Positions 43,333 to 52,159 of a DNA stretch of 64,000 nt are shown one piece after another (position 1 is the stretch's first letter; the number at the start of each line of letters is the position of its first letter). The stretch spans positions 310,001 through 374,000 of the forward strand of contig CBDDBR010000011.1 of the NCBI GenBank assembly GCA_965225895.1, in the 5' to 3' direction. Both the position numbers and the translations under genes were made by a program. Below the pieces are notes generated by a model. That model was given only the letters and a program-made list of their open reading frames with translations, had not been told where the DNA came from and searched no databases. The stretch comes from Endobugula sp965225895 (lineage in GTDB: Bacteria; Pseudomonadota; Gammaproteobacteria; Pseudomonadales; Cellvibrionaceae).

Positions 43333-46029
43333 CTATTGATCAACATTGGTTGCATCTAGCTGTGTAATAATTGCGTTCTGTAATTGTTCGCAAATGTTCG
43401 GGTCGCTTAAGCGGTTGCCTGTACTATCAGTAATAAAAAATACATCTTCTACGCGTTCGCCCAAAGTGGTGATCTTTGCTGTTACAACCGAGATGTCATA
43501 TTCCACAAAAATGCGTGCTAATAATGCAAGAAACCCGGGTCTGTCTGGGCTAATCACTTCTAAAATTGTGTGTTCTTTTGAGGTGTCATTATGAATGCTG
43601 GTACGTGTTTTTGAAGCAAATGATTTTAACTGTCGAGGAATGCGACGCTGAATAATATCACTGTAATTATCAATCATGTCGAACTCTTCTAACAGTGATT
43701 GTGTGATTTTTTGGTTGATATTGTTATGGTTATTAAGTGCATGTCCATCTTGGTCTAATACATAAAATGTATCCATTGTGTAGCCAGAAATGGTGCTGTT
43801 GATGCGAGCACTTTGAATGTTGAGGTTGTATTGGTCAATAATACTGGTAGTAGCAGCAAAAATATTTTGTTTAGATTGAGCATGAATAAATATTTTAGTG
43901 ACAACCCCCTCGTTTAAAATATTCTCGTCTGAAATGAGTACCAATGCATTTTCAGGGTGTTCCTGACATAAAATGTGTTCTGTTTGCCATGCAATATCTT
44001 GGTAGGTCTCGCGTAAAAAATAGTCTTCGCCTGCTGTTTGCCAAAACTCCCATGCAGCTTGTTCGCTGACGTTGCCCCCTCGTAACAGAATACGCATGGC
44101 TGCTTTTTGGGTATCGTCAATGAGCTCTTGGCGGTCAACGGGATTTTCTAATCCGCGGCTAAGGGCGCGTGTTGTTTGTAAATATAATTCACGTAATAAG
44201 CTGGCGCGCCAACTGTTCCAAATATCAGGGTTGGTGGCGTTCATGTCGGCCACAGTTAGTACATATAAGTAATCTAGGTGCATTTGATCGCCCATTTTTA
44301 AGGCGAATTCATGGATAACTTCTGGATCGGATAAATCTTGTTTTTGTGACACCGACGACATGATTAAATGGCTTTCAACTAACCAAGCTGCAAATTTTGT
44401 TTCGCGTTTGCTGAACTGGTGCTGTTCGCAAAAGGCTATGACATCAGCGGCACCAAGAGTGGAGTGATCACCGCCTCTACCTTTAGCAATATCATGATAT
44501 AAACCAGCAACATAAAGCAGTTCTATATTGGGTAAGCGTCGAATGGTTTTACAGGCCACAGGGAAGGTGTCCGCGTTACGCTGGAGTAAAAATCGGCGTA
44601 AGTAATCAATCACTTTAATCGTGTGTGTATCAACGGTGTAAATATGAAAAAGGTCATGTTGCATTTGACCAATAATACGGCCAAATTCGGGCAGGTAGCG
44701 GCCTAATATTCCATAGCGAGCCATGCGTTTTAATTGCGTAACTAGCATGTGTGGTGAGCTTAAAAACTCTACAAATAAGCGATTGTTTTCGGGTTTTTTA
44801 CGAAATTCATCATCAATTAAATAGCGGCTTTCACGAATCACGCGAATGGTAAGTGCGCGAATGCCTTTGATATTGCTATGGCGACCAAGTAGAACAAACA
44901 CCTCTAGTAAAGCAGAAGGCGTTTCTGTAAAGACTTTGGTATGGGTAATTTCAATATACCCATTACGTAATTGAAAGCGGTCATTGAGCGGTACAATTTC
45001 GGTGTCTTGCCCTTGCTTTACAATGGCTTCGTCTAAAAATTGTAGCAATACATCATTGAGCTCACGTAAGGCGAGAGCAATACGATAAAAACGATGCATA
45101 AATTGCTCTACAGCCATGCGTTCGTCGTTATCTTTGTAGCCAAATAGGGTTGCTAGTTCTCTTTGATGTTCAAATAAAAGTCGCTCTTCAGGGCGGTTAG
45201 CAATCATGTGCAAGCCGTAGCGTACACGCCACAAAAAGGCTTCGCCGTCGGCAAGTATGGTGTATTCTTTTTCGGTAAAAAGGCCTGTTGAATTGAGTTG
45301 CTCGAATGAGTCTACATTAAAGAAACGCTTGGCAACCCATTTAATGGTTTGAATGTCACGCAGTCCACCTGGTGCATTTTTAATATTGGGTTCTAGATTG
45401 TATTCGGTGTGGTTATATTTGGCATGACGTTCGCGTTGTTCGTTGAGCTTGGCGAGAAAAAAATCGTCATTGGCCCACATTTTATCGGGGGCGGTGTCAA
45501 GGCGGAGTTGCTGTAATAGGTGATTGTCACCTTGTAATGTGCGCGCCTCCATAATATTGGTTGCAACGGTAATGTCTTCTTTCGCGATGGCAGAGCATTC
45601 ATCGAGTGTACGAACGCTATGACCAATATCAAGACCAATGTCCCATAACAAGGCCAGTAGCTGCTCTACATTGCCTGCATGTTGCTCTGCAGTTCCATTG
45701 TTCATTAATACTAAAATATCAATGTCTGATTTGGGGTGAAGCTCAGCTCGACCATAGCCGCCAACGGCGATAAGACTGATGGTGTTGTCCCATTCAAATT
45801 GATGCCATGCGTAATGAATCAGGCAATCGATCATCTTGGCGCGCTCTTGTACTAGCTTTTTAGCGCTTTCACCTTCGCGGAACCGAATGTTGAGGTGTGT
45901 GTTGATGGCTTCTTGCGCATCTTTAAAGGGAGTGATAATAGAGTCTGCGGTAGATAGTGCGCGTCTAAACGCTCTTTCGTCGAAGCCAAATATGGGGTGT
46001 GCAAAGGTGATAGTATCTTTGTATTTCAT
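43333..46029 (-). CDS. glnD: Bifunctional PII uridylyltransferase/uridylyl-removing enzyme GlnD
   Basis: GlnD senses glutamine and modifies PII proteins, controlling nitrogen assimilation. The 898-residue protein has the nucleotidyltransferase motif GGYGRAELHPKSDIDIL (about 87-103), an HD domain with LYHDIAKGRGGDHS for UMP removal, and two C-terminal ACT domains (second one VISPDRPGFLALLARIF). Length and order match E. coli GlnD (890). It lies between map and dapC on the same strand. Confidence 0.97.
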   Translation of the reverse strand: MKYKDTITFAHPIFGFDERAFRRALSTADSIITPFKDAQEAINTHLNIRFREGESAKKLVQERAKMIDCLIHYAWHQFEWDNTISLIAVGGYGRAELHPKSDIDILVLMNNGTAEQHAGNVEQLLALLWDIGLDIGHSVRTLDECSAIAKEDITVATNIMEARTLQGDNHLLQQLRLDTAPDKMWANDDFFLAKLNEQRERHAKYNHTEYNLEPNIKNAPGGLRDIQTIKWVAKRFFNVDSFEQLNSTGLFTEKEYTILADGEAFLWRVRYGLHMIANRPEERLLFEHQRELATLFGYKDNDERMAVEQFMHRFYRIALALRELNDVLLQFLDEAIVKQGQDTEIVPLNDRFQLRNGYIEITHTKVFTETPSALLEVFVLLGRHSNIKGIRALTIRVIRESRYLIDDEFRKKPENNRLFVEFLSSPHMLVTQLKRMARYGILGRYLPEFGRIIGQMQHDLFHIYTVDTHTIKVIDYLRRFLLQRNADTFPVACKTIRRLPNIELLYVAGLYHDIAKGRGGDHSTLGAADVIAFCEQHQFSKRETKFAAWLVESHLIMSSVSQKQDLSDPEVIHEFALKMGDQMHLDYLYVLTVADMNATNPDIWNSWRASLLRELYLQTTRALSRGLENPVDRQELIDDTQKAAMRILLRGGNVSEQAAWEFWQTAGEDYFLRETYQDIAWQTEHILCQEHPENALVLISDENILNEGVVTKIFIHAQSKQNIFAATTSIIDQYNLNIQSARINSTISGYTMDTFYVLDQDGHALNNHNNINQKITQSLLEEFDMIDNYSDIIQRRIPRQLKSFASKTRTSIHNDTSKEHTILEVISPDRPGFLALLARIFVEYDISVVTAKITTLGERVEDVFFITDSTGNRLSDPNICEQLQNAIITQLDATNVDQ

Positions 46030-46128
46030 TATTGGCTGTCTTACCGTGTGATTATGTCGTGTTGTATGGTGGCTGTTTGTTCTGGGCAGCGGCTGTAGAG
46101 CGCTGCCTCTATTTTATGGCTGCATAAG

Positions 46129-46902
46129 CTACGTGAAGTTTTCTTCTTTGCGAGCGGTGAGAACGTCTACGCCTGTCGCGGTGACAAGTAGTGTGTGTTC
46201 CCATTGTGCAGATAGGCGCCCATCTTTTGTTTCTACAGTCCAGCCATCACTTTTTAGTTTAGTTTGTGGTTTGCCCGCATTAATCATGGGTTCGATCGTA
46301 AAGCACATACCTTCCTGTAGTACCATGCCCGTGTTAGGGCTGCCGTAATGCAGTACTTGAGGGTCTTCGTGAAAGGTATGGCCAATGCCGTGTCCGCAGT
46401 ATTCGCGCACCACTGTGTAATAATTGGATTCGGCATGTTGCTGAATAACATGACCTATATCGCCTAGGCGGGCGCCAGGCTTAACGAGTTCAATGCCTTT
46501 TAATAGGCATTCTTGAGTAACCTTAACAAGACGCTCGGCATGGGTTGTGGGTTTACCAACAAAATACATTTTACTGGTGTCGCCATGATAACCTTCGTAA
46601 ATCACGGTAACGTCAATGTTGATAATGTCTCCGTTTTTCAGTTTTTTCTTTTCTGATGGGATGCCGTGACATATCACATGGTTGACCGATGTGCATATGG
46701 ATTTGGGAAAGCCGCGATAACCCAAACAGGCGGGAATAGCATTTTGTACATTGACAATATGATCGTGACATATTCGATCAATGTCTTCTGTGCTTACGCC
46801 AGCAACCACATATTCCTCGATCATTTCTAATACTTCAGCCGCCATGCGGCCAGCAATACGCATTTTTTCAATTTCGTCGGGTGTTTTGATGGTTACAGGC
46901 AT
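46129..46902 (-). CDS. map: Type I methionine aminopeptidase Map
   Basis: Map removes the initiator Met from nascent proteins. The 257-residue protein shows the pita-bread fold signature with metal ligands in NIDVTVIYEGYHGDTS, GHGIGHTFHEDP, CFTIEPMI and SAQWEHTLLVT. The gene is divergent from rpsB, the common proteobacterial arrangement, and is followed on its strand by glnD. Confidence 0.97.
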   Translation of the reverse strand: MPVTIKTPDEIEKMRIAGRMAAEVLEMIEEYVVAGVSTEDIDRICHDHIVNVQNAIPACLGYRGFPKSICTSVNHVICHGIPSEKKKLKNGDIINIDVTVIYEGYHGDTSKMYFVGKPTTHAERLVKVTQECLLKGIELVKPGARLGDIGHVIQQHAESNYYTVVREYCGHGIGHTFHEDPQVLHYGSPNTGMVLQEGMCFTIEPMINAGKPQTKLKSDGWTVETKDGRLSAQWEHTLLVTATGVDVLTARKEENFT

Positions 46903-47060
46903 AGTAGAAGAGCTTCTTAGTCATGTGATTGGATGTGTTTTGAGGATTATAGGTGTTTTGGTGTCGTTATCCTAGTATTGCGGTTTGAGATTATATCTTT
47001 AGAGACTGAATGACTTCTTGTTTAAGTCTGTTATTTTCACAGTTAAAAACGACTTTTTCT

Positions 47061-47088
47061 TTGAGAATCTTAGGTTTTATGGTATAAA
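47061..47088 (+). promoter_or_regulatory. Candidate sigma-70 promoter of rpsB
   Basis: TTGAGA (47061-47066) and TATAAA (47083-47088) with a 16-base spacer and a TGG just before the -10. The downstream GCGCACCGC would be a GC-rich discriminator, which is typical of growth-rate and stringently controlled ribosomal promoters. Confidence 0.55.
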
Positions 47089-47159
47089 GCGCACCGCTGT
47101 TGCGAGCTCGTGTTATACGGGTGGGTAAACAAGCGAATTAACTTTAACGTCACACATAT

Positions 47160-47255
47160 ACCGTCACGTGTTCCTGGGTGCCTTCTATCGATCATTTTGA
47201 GCGTAGGGGTTGGCTTCACGGGGTGTATGGAGGCCTAACCCGAAAGGAAAATATT
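47160..47255 (+). ncRNA. rpsB 5' leader (S2 leader / t44-like RNA)
   Basis: The stretch just before rpsB contains GGGGTTGGC and GCCTAACCC, which pair (one bulged A) around a hairpin, followed by GAAAGGAAA with the ribosome binding site. In E. coli the t44 RNA occupies the same place between map and rpsB and is the leader through which S2 represses its own operon. Identity rests on location and this stem; exact ends are approximate. Confidence 0.6.
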
Positions 47256-48005
47256 ATGTCTACAGTTAGCATGCGCGATATGCTTCAAGCTGGTGCCCAC
47301 TTTGGTCACCAAACTCGTTATTGGAACCCAAAGATGTCTCAGTACATTTTTGGCGCTCGTAATAATATCCATATTATTAATCTTGAGCATACAGTTCCAG
47401 CTTTCAATGAAGCCCTAGAAATGATCAAAAAAATGGGTTCTCAGAAGAAAAAAATTCTTATGGTCGGCACTAAACGTGCGGCTCAAAAAACTATTAAAGA
47501 GCAAGCGCAACGTGCAGGTCAGCCGTTTGTAAGCCATCGTTGGTTAGGTGGTATGCTAACGAACTATAAAACGATTCGTGCATCGATTCGTCGTTTTCGT
47601 GAGCTTGAAGCACAAAGCCAAGACGGTACGTTTGATAAGTTAACAAAGAAAGAAGCGTTAATGCGTACACGTGCAATGGAAAAATTAGACCTTTCTATTG
47701 GTGGTATTAAAGATATGGGTGGTTTACCTGATGCCCTATTTGTTATCGATGTTGAGCATGAGCGTATTGCTATTAACGAAGCAAATAAGCTAGGTATTCC
47801 TGTATTTGGTGTTGTTGATACTAACAGTGACCCTGCTGGTATTGATTACGTGATCCCAGGTAACGATGATGCGATTCGTGCAATTAAATTATATGTTACT
47901 GCAGTAGCTGATGCGTGTCTTGAAGGCTTGTCTGCTACTCAAGAAGTACCTAATAAAGATGAGTTTGTTGAAGTGGATGCTTCAGCGGCTGAATCAAAGG
48001 CTTAA
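47256..48005 (+). CDS. rpsB: 30S ribosomal protein S2
   Basis: S2 is a late-assembling protein of the small ribosomal subunit. The 249-residue product starts MSTVSMRDMLQAGAHFGHQTRYWNP-like and contains FVSHRWLGGMLTN and DTNSDPAGIDYVIPGNDDA. The ATG at 47256 follows AAAGGAAA; a longer in-frame start at 47178 would lie in the leader. tsf follows, with an intercistronic hairpin between. Confidence 0.98.
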   Translation: MSTVSMRDMLQAGAHFGHQTRYWNPKMSQYIFGARNNIHIINLEHTVPAFNEALEMIKKMGSQKKKILMVGTKRAAQKTIKEQAQRAGQPFVSHRWLGGMLTNYKTIRASIRRFRELEAQSQDGTFDKLTKKEALMRTRAMEKLDLSIGGIKDMGGLPDALFVIDVEHERIAINEANKLGIPVFGVVDTNSDPAGIDYVIPGNDDAIRAIKLYVTAVADACLEGLSATQEVPNKDEFVEVDASAAESKA

Positions 48006-48030
48006 TCTTAACGATTAACAATGCTTATAT

Positions 48031-48053
48031 AAGGGGGCTTGGCCCCCTTTTTA
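48031..48053 (+). terminator. Intercistronic hairpin between rpsB and tsf
   Basis: AAGGGGGC (48031-48038) and GCCCCCTT (48042-48049) form a perfect 8-bp GC-rich stem with a 3-nt loop, followed by a short T-run. It can act as a partial terminator that lowers tsf relative to rpsB, or protect the rpsB 3' end. Confidence 0.75.
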
Positions 48054-48084
48054 CAATGACAATATAGATATAGAGGATAAGATC

Positions 48085-48948
48085 ATGGCAGCAGTTTCTG
48101 CTTCAATGGTAAAAGAACTTCGCGATCGCACAAGCCTAGGTATGATGGAATGCAAAAAAGCATTGACCGAAGCGGGTGGTGATATTGAGCTGGCAATTGA
48201 AAACTTGCGTAAAGCAAGTGGTCTAAAAGCAGCGAAAAAAGCAGACAGAACAGCAGCTGAAGGTGTTGTAGTGGCGCGTGTAGCCGCTGATCATTCTTTC
48301 GGTATTGTTGTAGAAGTAAATTCTGAAACAGATTTCGCAGCAAGAGATGAGGGTTTTTTAGCTTTCGCAAATGGTGTGGCTGATAAAGCGGTTGCTGAAA
48401 AGCAAACTGATGTTGCAGCATTGATGGACGGTGATCTTGAGAATGCTCGTGAAGCATTAGTGCAAAAAATTGGTGAGAACATTGGTGTACGCCGTGTGTC
48501 ACTGGTTGAAGGTGATGTGGTTGATGCGTATACGCATTCAAATAGTCGTATTGCTGTATTGGTTCAAGTAACCGCGGGTAATGAATTGGCGAAAGATGTT
48601 GCTATGCACATTGCAGCTGTTAATCCTCAGGTGGTTAATGCGGAAGATATGCCAGCAGAAGCCGTAGCAAAAGAAAAAGAAATCATTAAGGCGCAGCCAG
48701 ACATGGCAGGCAAGCCAGATGAAATCGTTGAGAAAATGATGGGCGGCCGTATTAAGAAGTTCTTAAAAGAGAACAGCTTGGTTGAGCAGCCGTTTGTTAA
48801 AAACCCAGAAGTGACTGTGGGTCAGCTAGCAAAAGATGCTGGTGCAGAAGTAAAATCATTTGTACGTTTTGAAGTGGGTGAAGGTATTGAGATAGCAGAA
48901 GTTGATTTTGCTGCCGAAGTAGCTGCGCAGCTAGAAGCGTCTAAATAA
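48085..48948 (+). CDS. tsf: Elongation factor Ts
   Basis: EF-Ts exchanges GDP for GTP on EF-Tu. The 287-residue protein has the N-terminal UBA-like segment with RTSLGMMECKKAL, the TDFAARDEGF signature and a C-terminal core with KFLKENSLVEQPFVK. The start ATG follows GAGGATAAG-type purines. Co-transcribed with rpsB. Confidence 0.98.
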   Translation: MAAVSASMVKELRDRTSLGMMECKKALTEAGGDIELAIENLRKASGLKAAKKADRTAAEGVVVARVAADHSFGIVVEVNSETDFAARDEGFLAFANGVADKAVAEKQTDVAALMDGDLENAREALVQKIGENIGVRRVSLVEGDVVDAYTHSNSRIAVLVQVTAGNELAKDVAMHIAAVNPQVVNAEDMPAEAVAKEKEIIKAQPDMAGKPDEIVEKMMGGRIKKFLKENSLVEQPFVKNPEVTVGQLAKDAGAEVKSFVRFEVGEGIEIAEVDFAAEVAAQLEASK

Positions 48949-48993
48949 GTTGTTAGCATAATGTCTCTTTAGTGGAGGCTTAATACGCTAAAT

Positions 48994-49029
48994 AAGAAAG
49001 GGTAAGTGCTGTCGCACTTACCCTTTCTT
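48994..49029 (+). terminator. Perfect 16-bp hairpin after tsf
   Basis: Arms 48994-49009 and 49014-49029 are fully complementary with a TGTC loop. No long T-run follows, so it may be a terminator with a poor tail, a processing site or an RNA-stabilising structure between tsf and pyrH. Confidence 0.7.
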
Positions 49030-49099
49030 GCTGTTAGAATACGGCAGTTTTTAAAATCCTATTGGAAACTATCCCGTAGACGAAAATAGAGGGCATACT

Positions 49100-49849
49100 G
49101 TGAGCAAGCGCGATAAGAAATATAAGCGAATACTATTAAAGCTAAGCGGCGAAGAACTGATGGGTTCTGAGGGCTTCGGTATCGATCCAAAAGTACTCGA
49201 TAAGATGGCGCTAGAAGTGGGTCAGTTAGTAGGTATTGGAGTACAAGTAGGATTAGTTATTGGTGGTGGGAACCTGTTTCGTGGTGCAGCTTTGAGTGCT
49301 GCGGGTCTAGATCGTGTAACGGGCGATCATATGGGTATGCTGGCGACAGTAATGAATGCCTTAGCCATGAGAGATGCTTTGGAGCGCTCTAATATTACCT
49401 CTCGTGTGATGTCGGCGATACCTATGAGTGGTGTTGTTGAGCATTATGATCGACGTGCCGCGATTCGCTTTTTAGAAGCGGGTGAGGTGGTTATTTTTTC
49501 TGCAGGAACAGGCAATCCATTTTTTACAACCGATTCTGCAGCATGTTTACGCGGTATTGAAGTTGAAGCCGAGATTGTTTTAAAGGCTACAAAAGTCGAT
49601 GGTGTATACACTGCTGATCCAATGAAAGATTCTAGTGCGACTAAATATGATGTATTAACCTATGATACCGCGTTAGAAAAGAAATTAGAGGTGATGGATT
49701 TAACAGCCATATGCTTGTGTCGTGATCATAAAATGCCATTACGTGTTTTTCAAATGGCAAAAGCGGGTGCTCTGCTAAATATTGTTGTGGGTGGCGAAGA
49801 GGGCACGTTGATTGAAGAAGGTACACAAATAGAGCAAGGTGCGTCGTAG
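49100..49849 (+). CDS. pyrH: UMP kinase PyrH
   Basis: PyrH phosphorylates UMP to UDP and belongs to the amino-acid kinase fold. The 249 residues include YKRILLKLSGEELMG, VIGGGNLFRG, the GDHMGMLATVMNALAMRDAL block, and AGTGNPFFTTDSAA. GTG at 49100 is the start and gives the family N-terminus. The tsf-pyrH-frr order is conserved. Confidence 0.97.
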   Translation: MSKRDKKYKRILLKLSGEELMGSEGFGIDPKVLDKMALEVGQLVGIGVQVGLVIGGGNLFRGAALSAAGLDRVTGDHMGMLATVMNALAMRDALERSNITSRVMSAIPMSGVVEHYDRRAAIRFLEAGEVVIFSAGTGNPFFTTDSAACLRGIEVEAEIVLKATKVDGVYTADPMKDSSATKYDVLTYDTALEKKLEVMDLTAICLCRDHKMPLRVFQMAKAGALLNIVVGGEEGTLIEEGTQIEQGAS

Positions 49850-49914
49850 TTTTATTGCTGATGCGACACCTGAATTACATAATTGTTAGTCAGTGAATAG
49901 TAAAGGTCATTATT

Positions 49915-50472
49915 ATGATTGAAGATATTAAACAAGAAGCAAAAGAGCAAATGCAAAAAAGTTTAGATGCATTGGCTATTAATTTTAATAAAATCCGTAC
50001 AGGGCGTGCGCACCCTAGTATTTTAGATGGCGTAAAAGTGGACTATTACGGCTCAGATACACCGTTGTCGCAGGTGGCTAACATTTCTGTATTAGATGCT
50101 AGAACACTTTCGATCAGTCCTTGGGAAAAACAACTGACGCCAGAAATTGAAAAAGCTATTCTTAAATCCGATTTAGGTTTGAACCCTTCAACAACAGGTG
50201 ATCTTATTCGTTTACCTATGCCAATGTTGACAGAAGAAACGAGAAAAAATTATACCAAGCAAGCGAGAGCAGAAGCAGAATCGGCGAAAATTTCGGTACG
50301 TAATGCCCGTCGTGATGCTTTAGGTCATGTAAAAGACTTATTGAAAGAAAAAGAAATTGGCGAAGATGATGAGCGTCGCGCACAAGATGAAATCCAAAAA
50401 ATCACCGATAAGTTCGTTGCAGATATCGATACATCTCTAAGCGCTAAAGAAGAAGACTTGTTAAAAATATAA
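49915..50472 (+). CDS. frr: Ribosome recycling factor
   Basis: RRF splits post-termination ribosomes together with EF-G. The 185-residue protein is the normal length, with KIRTGRAHPSILDGV near the N-terminus, the SPWEKQLTPEIEKAI hinge region and the helical tail EEDLL. It lies between pyrH and uppS. Confidence 0.97.
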   Translation: MIEDIKQEAKEQMQKSLDALAINFNKIRTGRAHPSILDGVKVDYYGSDTPLSQVANISVLDARTLSISPWEKQLTPEIEKAILKSDLGLNPSTTGDLIRLPMPMLTEETRKNYTKQARAEAESAKISVRNARRDALGHVKDLLKEKEIGEDDERRAQDEIQKITDKFVADIDTSLSAKEEDLLKI

Positions 50473-50534
50473 TTTATTACGTAACAGTGTCGGTTGTGAG
50501 GGTTTATTCCCTTTATTATTAAACAGGTAATCAT

Positions 50535-51281
50535 TTGAACTCTGAGCAAGGTTTGTCCCATTCGTTGCAGCATGTTGCCATCATTATGGATGGCAATAAT
50601 CGTTGGGCCAAAAAAAATAAATTGATCGGCATTGCGGGCCATAAAGCGGGTGTCGAGCGTTTACGTGACGTGCTAGCTGCTTGTAAAGAATACGGCATTA
50701 ATACGTTGACTGTTTTTGCGTTTAGTAGTGAAAATTGGTTACGTCCTGCAAAAGAAGTCGAAGCGTTGATGACATTGTTTCATTTGTATTTGACCAATGA
50801 GTCAAAGAAACTGAAACAAGAAGGTGTGCGTTTACAAGTTATTGGTAATCGGGATCGCTTTAGTAAAAAATTGTTAAAAGCGATTGAAAATGCCGAGAGA
50901 ATTGCTAGTGAAGGTGAGAGAACCTTAGTCATCGCAGCAGACTATGGTGGCCAGTGGGATATTACACATGCGGCTAAACAGATCGCGGCACAAGTTGTTA
51001 ATGGCGATATTGGTTTAGAGGATATTTCTGATGAGCGACTCGCTAGTGAATTATCAACGGCACATTTACCGCCGTTAGATTTATTGATTCGTACGGGTGG
51101 TGAGCAGCGTATTAGTAACTTTTTGCTATGGCAAGCGGCCTATGCAGAATTATATTTTAGTGATGATTTGTGGCCTGACTTTGGTCGAGAATCATTGCAT
51201 CAAGCCGTTGTGGATTTTATGCAGCGACAACGTCGATTTGGTTTGACAGGTGATCAGGTTGACGCGAAAAACAAAGCGTAA
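50535..51281 (+). CDS. uppS: Undecaprenyl diphosphate synthase UppS
   Basis: UppS makes the C55 lipid carrier for peptidoglycan and other wall polymers. The 248-residue cis-prenyltransferase has IIMDGNNRWAKKN (catalytic Asp and phosphate-binding region), GHKAGVERLR, FAFSSENWLRP and the C-terminal RTGGEQRISNFLLWQAAYAEL. The start is TTG at 50535, giving a family-sized N-terminus after AGGTAA. Confidence 0.96.
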   Translation: MNSEQGLSHSLQHVAIIMDGNNRWAKKNKLIGIAGHKAGVERLRDVLAACKEYGINTLTVFAFSSENWLRPAKEVEALMTLFHLYLTNESKKLKQEGVRLQVIGNRDRFSKKLLKAIENAERIASEGERTLVIAADYGGQWDITHAAKQIAAQVVNGDIGLEDISDERLASELSTAHLPPLDLLIRTGGEQRISNFLLWQAAYAELYFSDDLWPDFGRESLHQAVVDFMQRQRRFGLTGDQVDAKNKA

Positions 51282-51316
51282 AAATTCAGTAATTTTACAC
51301 ATGGTGAATAATAATA

Positions 51317-52159
51317 ATGCTTAAGCAGCGTGTAATAACGGCAGTATGTTTGACTTCTATTTTTTTGGTTAGCCTACTGTGGCTACCCACTATCGTTTTT
51401 TCTTTGTTTGTCGCTATATTTTTGTTGATCGCGGCATGGGAGTGGGCGAGTCTTTCGGGCTTTTCTCGTACCTATCAAAAACTTATTTATTGTGCAGTCA
51501 GTGCATGTGCAGCGATATCTTTGGGAGTGTATTTTGGCTTAGCGTTTGATAATGCCATAGATAATACTCGGATACTGCCAGTGTTTATTGCCGCGGGCAC
51601 ATGGTGGGCGGTAGCATTGTTATGGGTGCAGGGGTATCCATCTAGTGCTGTATTATGGGGGCATCCATGGGTGAGGGCGCTTATGGGCTTGTTTGTGCTT
51701 CTCCCGAGTGGTTTGGCGCTTATGTTTTTACATCAACAGCCCCATGGCACTTGGTTAATTTTAATGGTGGCTGGAATTGTTGCTACTGCTGATATTGGCG
51801 CTTACTTTTTTGGCCGTACATTTGGTCAGCGTAAATTGGCTAAAGCTGTTAGTCCTGGCAAATCATGGGAAGGCGTATTCGGTGGTTTATTGGCCTGCGC
51901 ATTGTTAGCTCTATTGATCGCTTGGGTTATTGATATTCAGTTGTGGTTAATGTTGTTAGCGATAATCTTGCCCACTGCGCTAGTCTCTGTGCTGGGTGAT
52001 TTGTTAGAGAGCATGGTGAAGCGGCATTGTGGTGTTAAGGATAGTGGTAGTATTTTACCAGGGCATGGTGGTGTGTTGGATCGTTTAGATGGTTTTACTG
52101 CGGCTTTGCCAGTGTTTGTATTGGCGATTATTATATCTGGGTGGCAATTATCGTGGTGA
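51317..52159 (+). CDS. cdsA: Phosphatidate cytidylyltransferase CdsA
   Basis: CdsA forms CDP-diacylglycerol in the inner membrane, the precursor of all phospholipids. The 280-residue protein has about eight membrane segments and the family signature near the C-terminus (KDSGSILPGHGGVLDRLDG), preceded by SPGKSWEGVFGG and the metal-binding Asp residues in SVLGDLLESMVKR. Its stop overlaps the dxr start by 4 bases. Confidence 0.96.
   Translation: MLKQRVITAVCLTSIFLVSLLWLPTIVFSLFVAIFLLIAAWEWASLSGFSRTYQKLIYCAVSACAAISLGVYFGLAFDNAIDNTRILPVFIAAGTWWAVALLWVQGYPSSAVLWGHPWVRALMGLFVLLPSGLALMFLHQQPHGTWLILMVAGIVATADIGAYFFGRTFGQRKLAKAVSPGKSWEGVFGGLLACALLALLIAWVIDIQLWLMLLAIILPTALVSVLGDLLESMVKRHCGVKDSGSILPGHGGVLDRLDGFTAALPVFVLAIIISGWQLSW

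Noticed and set aside
48083..48541. 152-residue minus-strand open frame inside tsf
   Set aside because: It is antisense to a highly conserved gene and has a low-complexity His/Leu/Gln-rich translation typical of a shadow frame.
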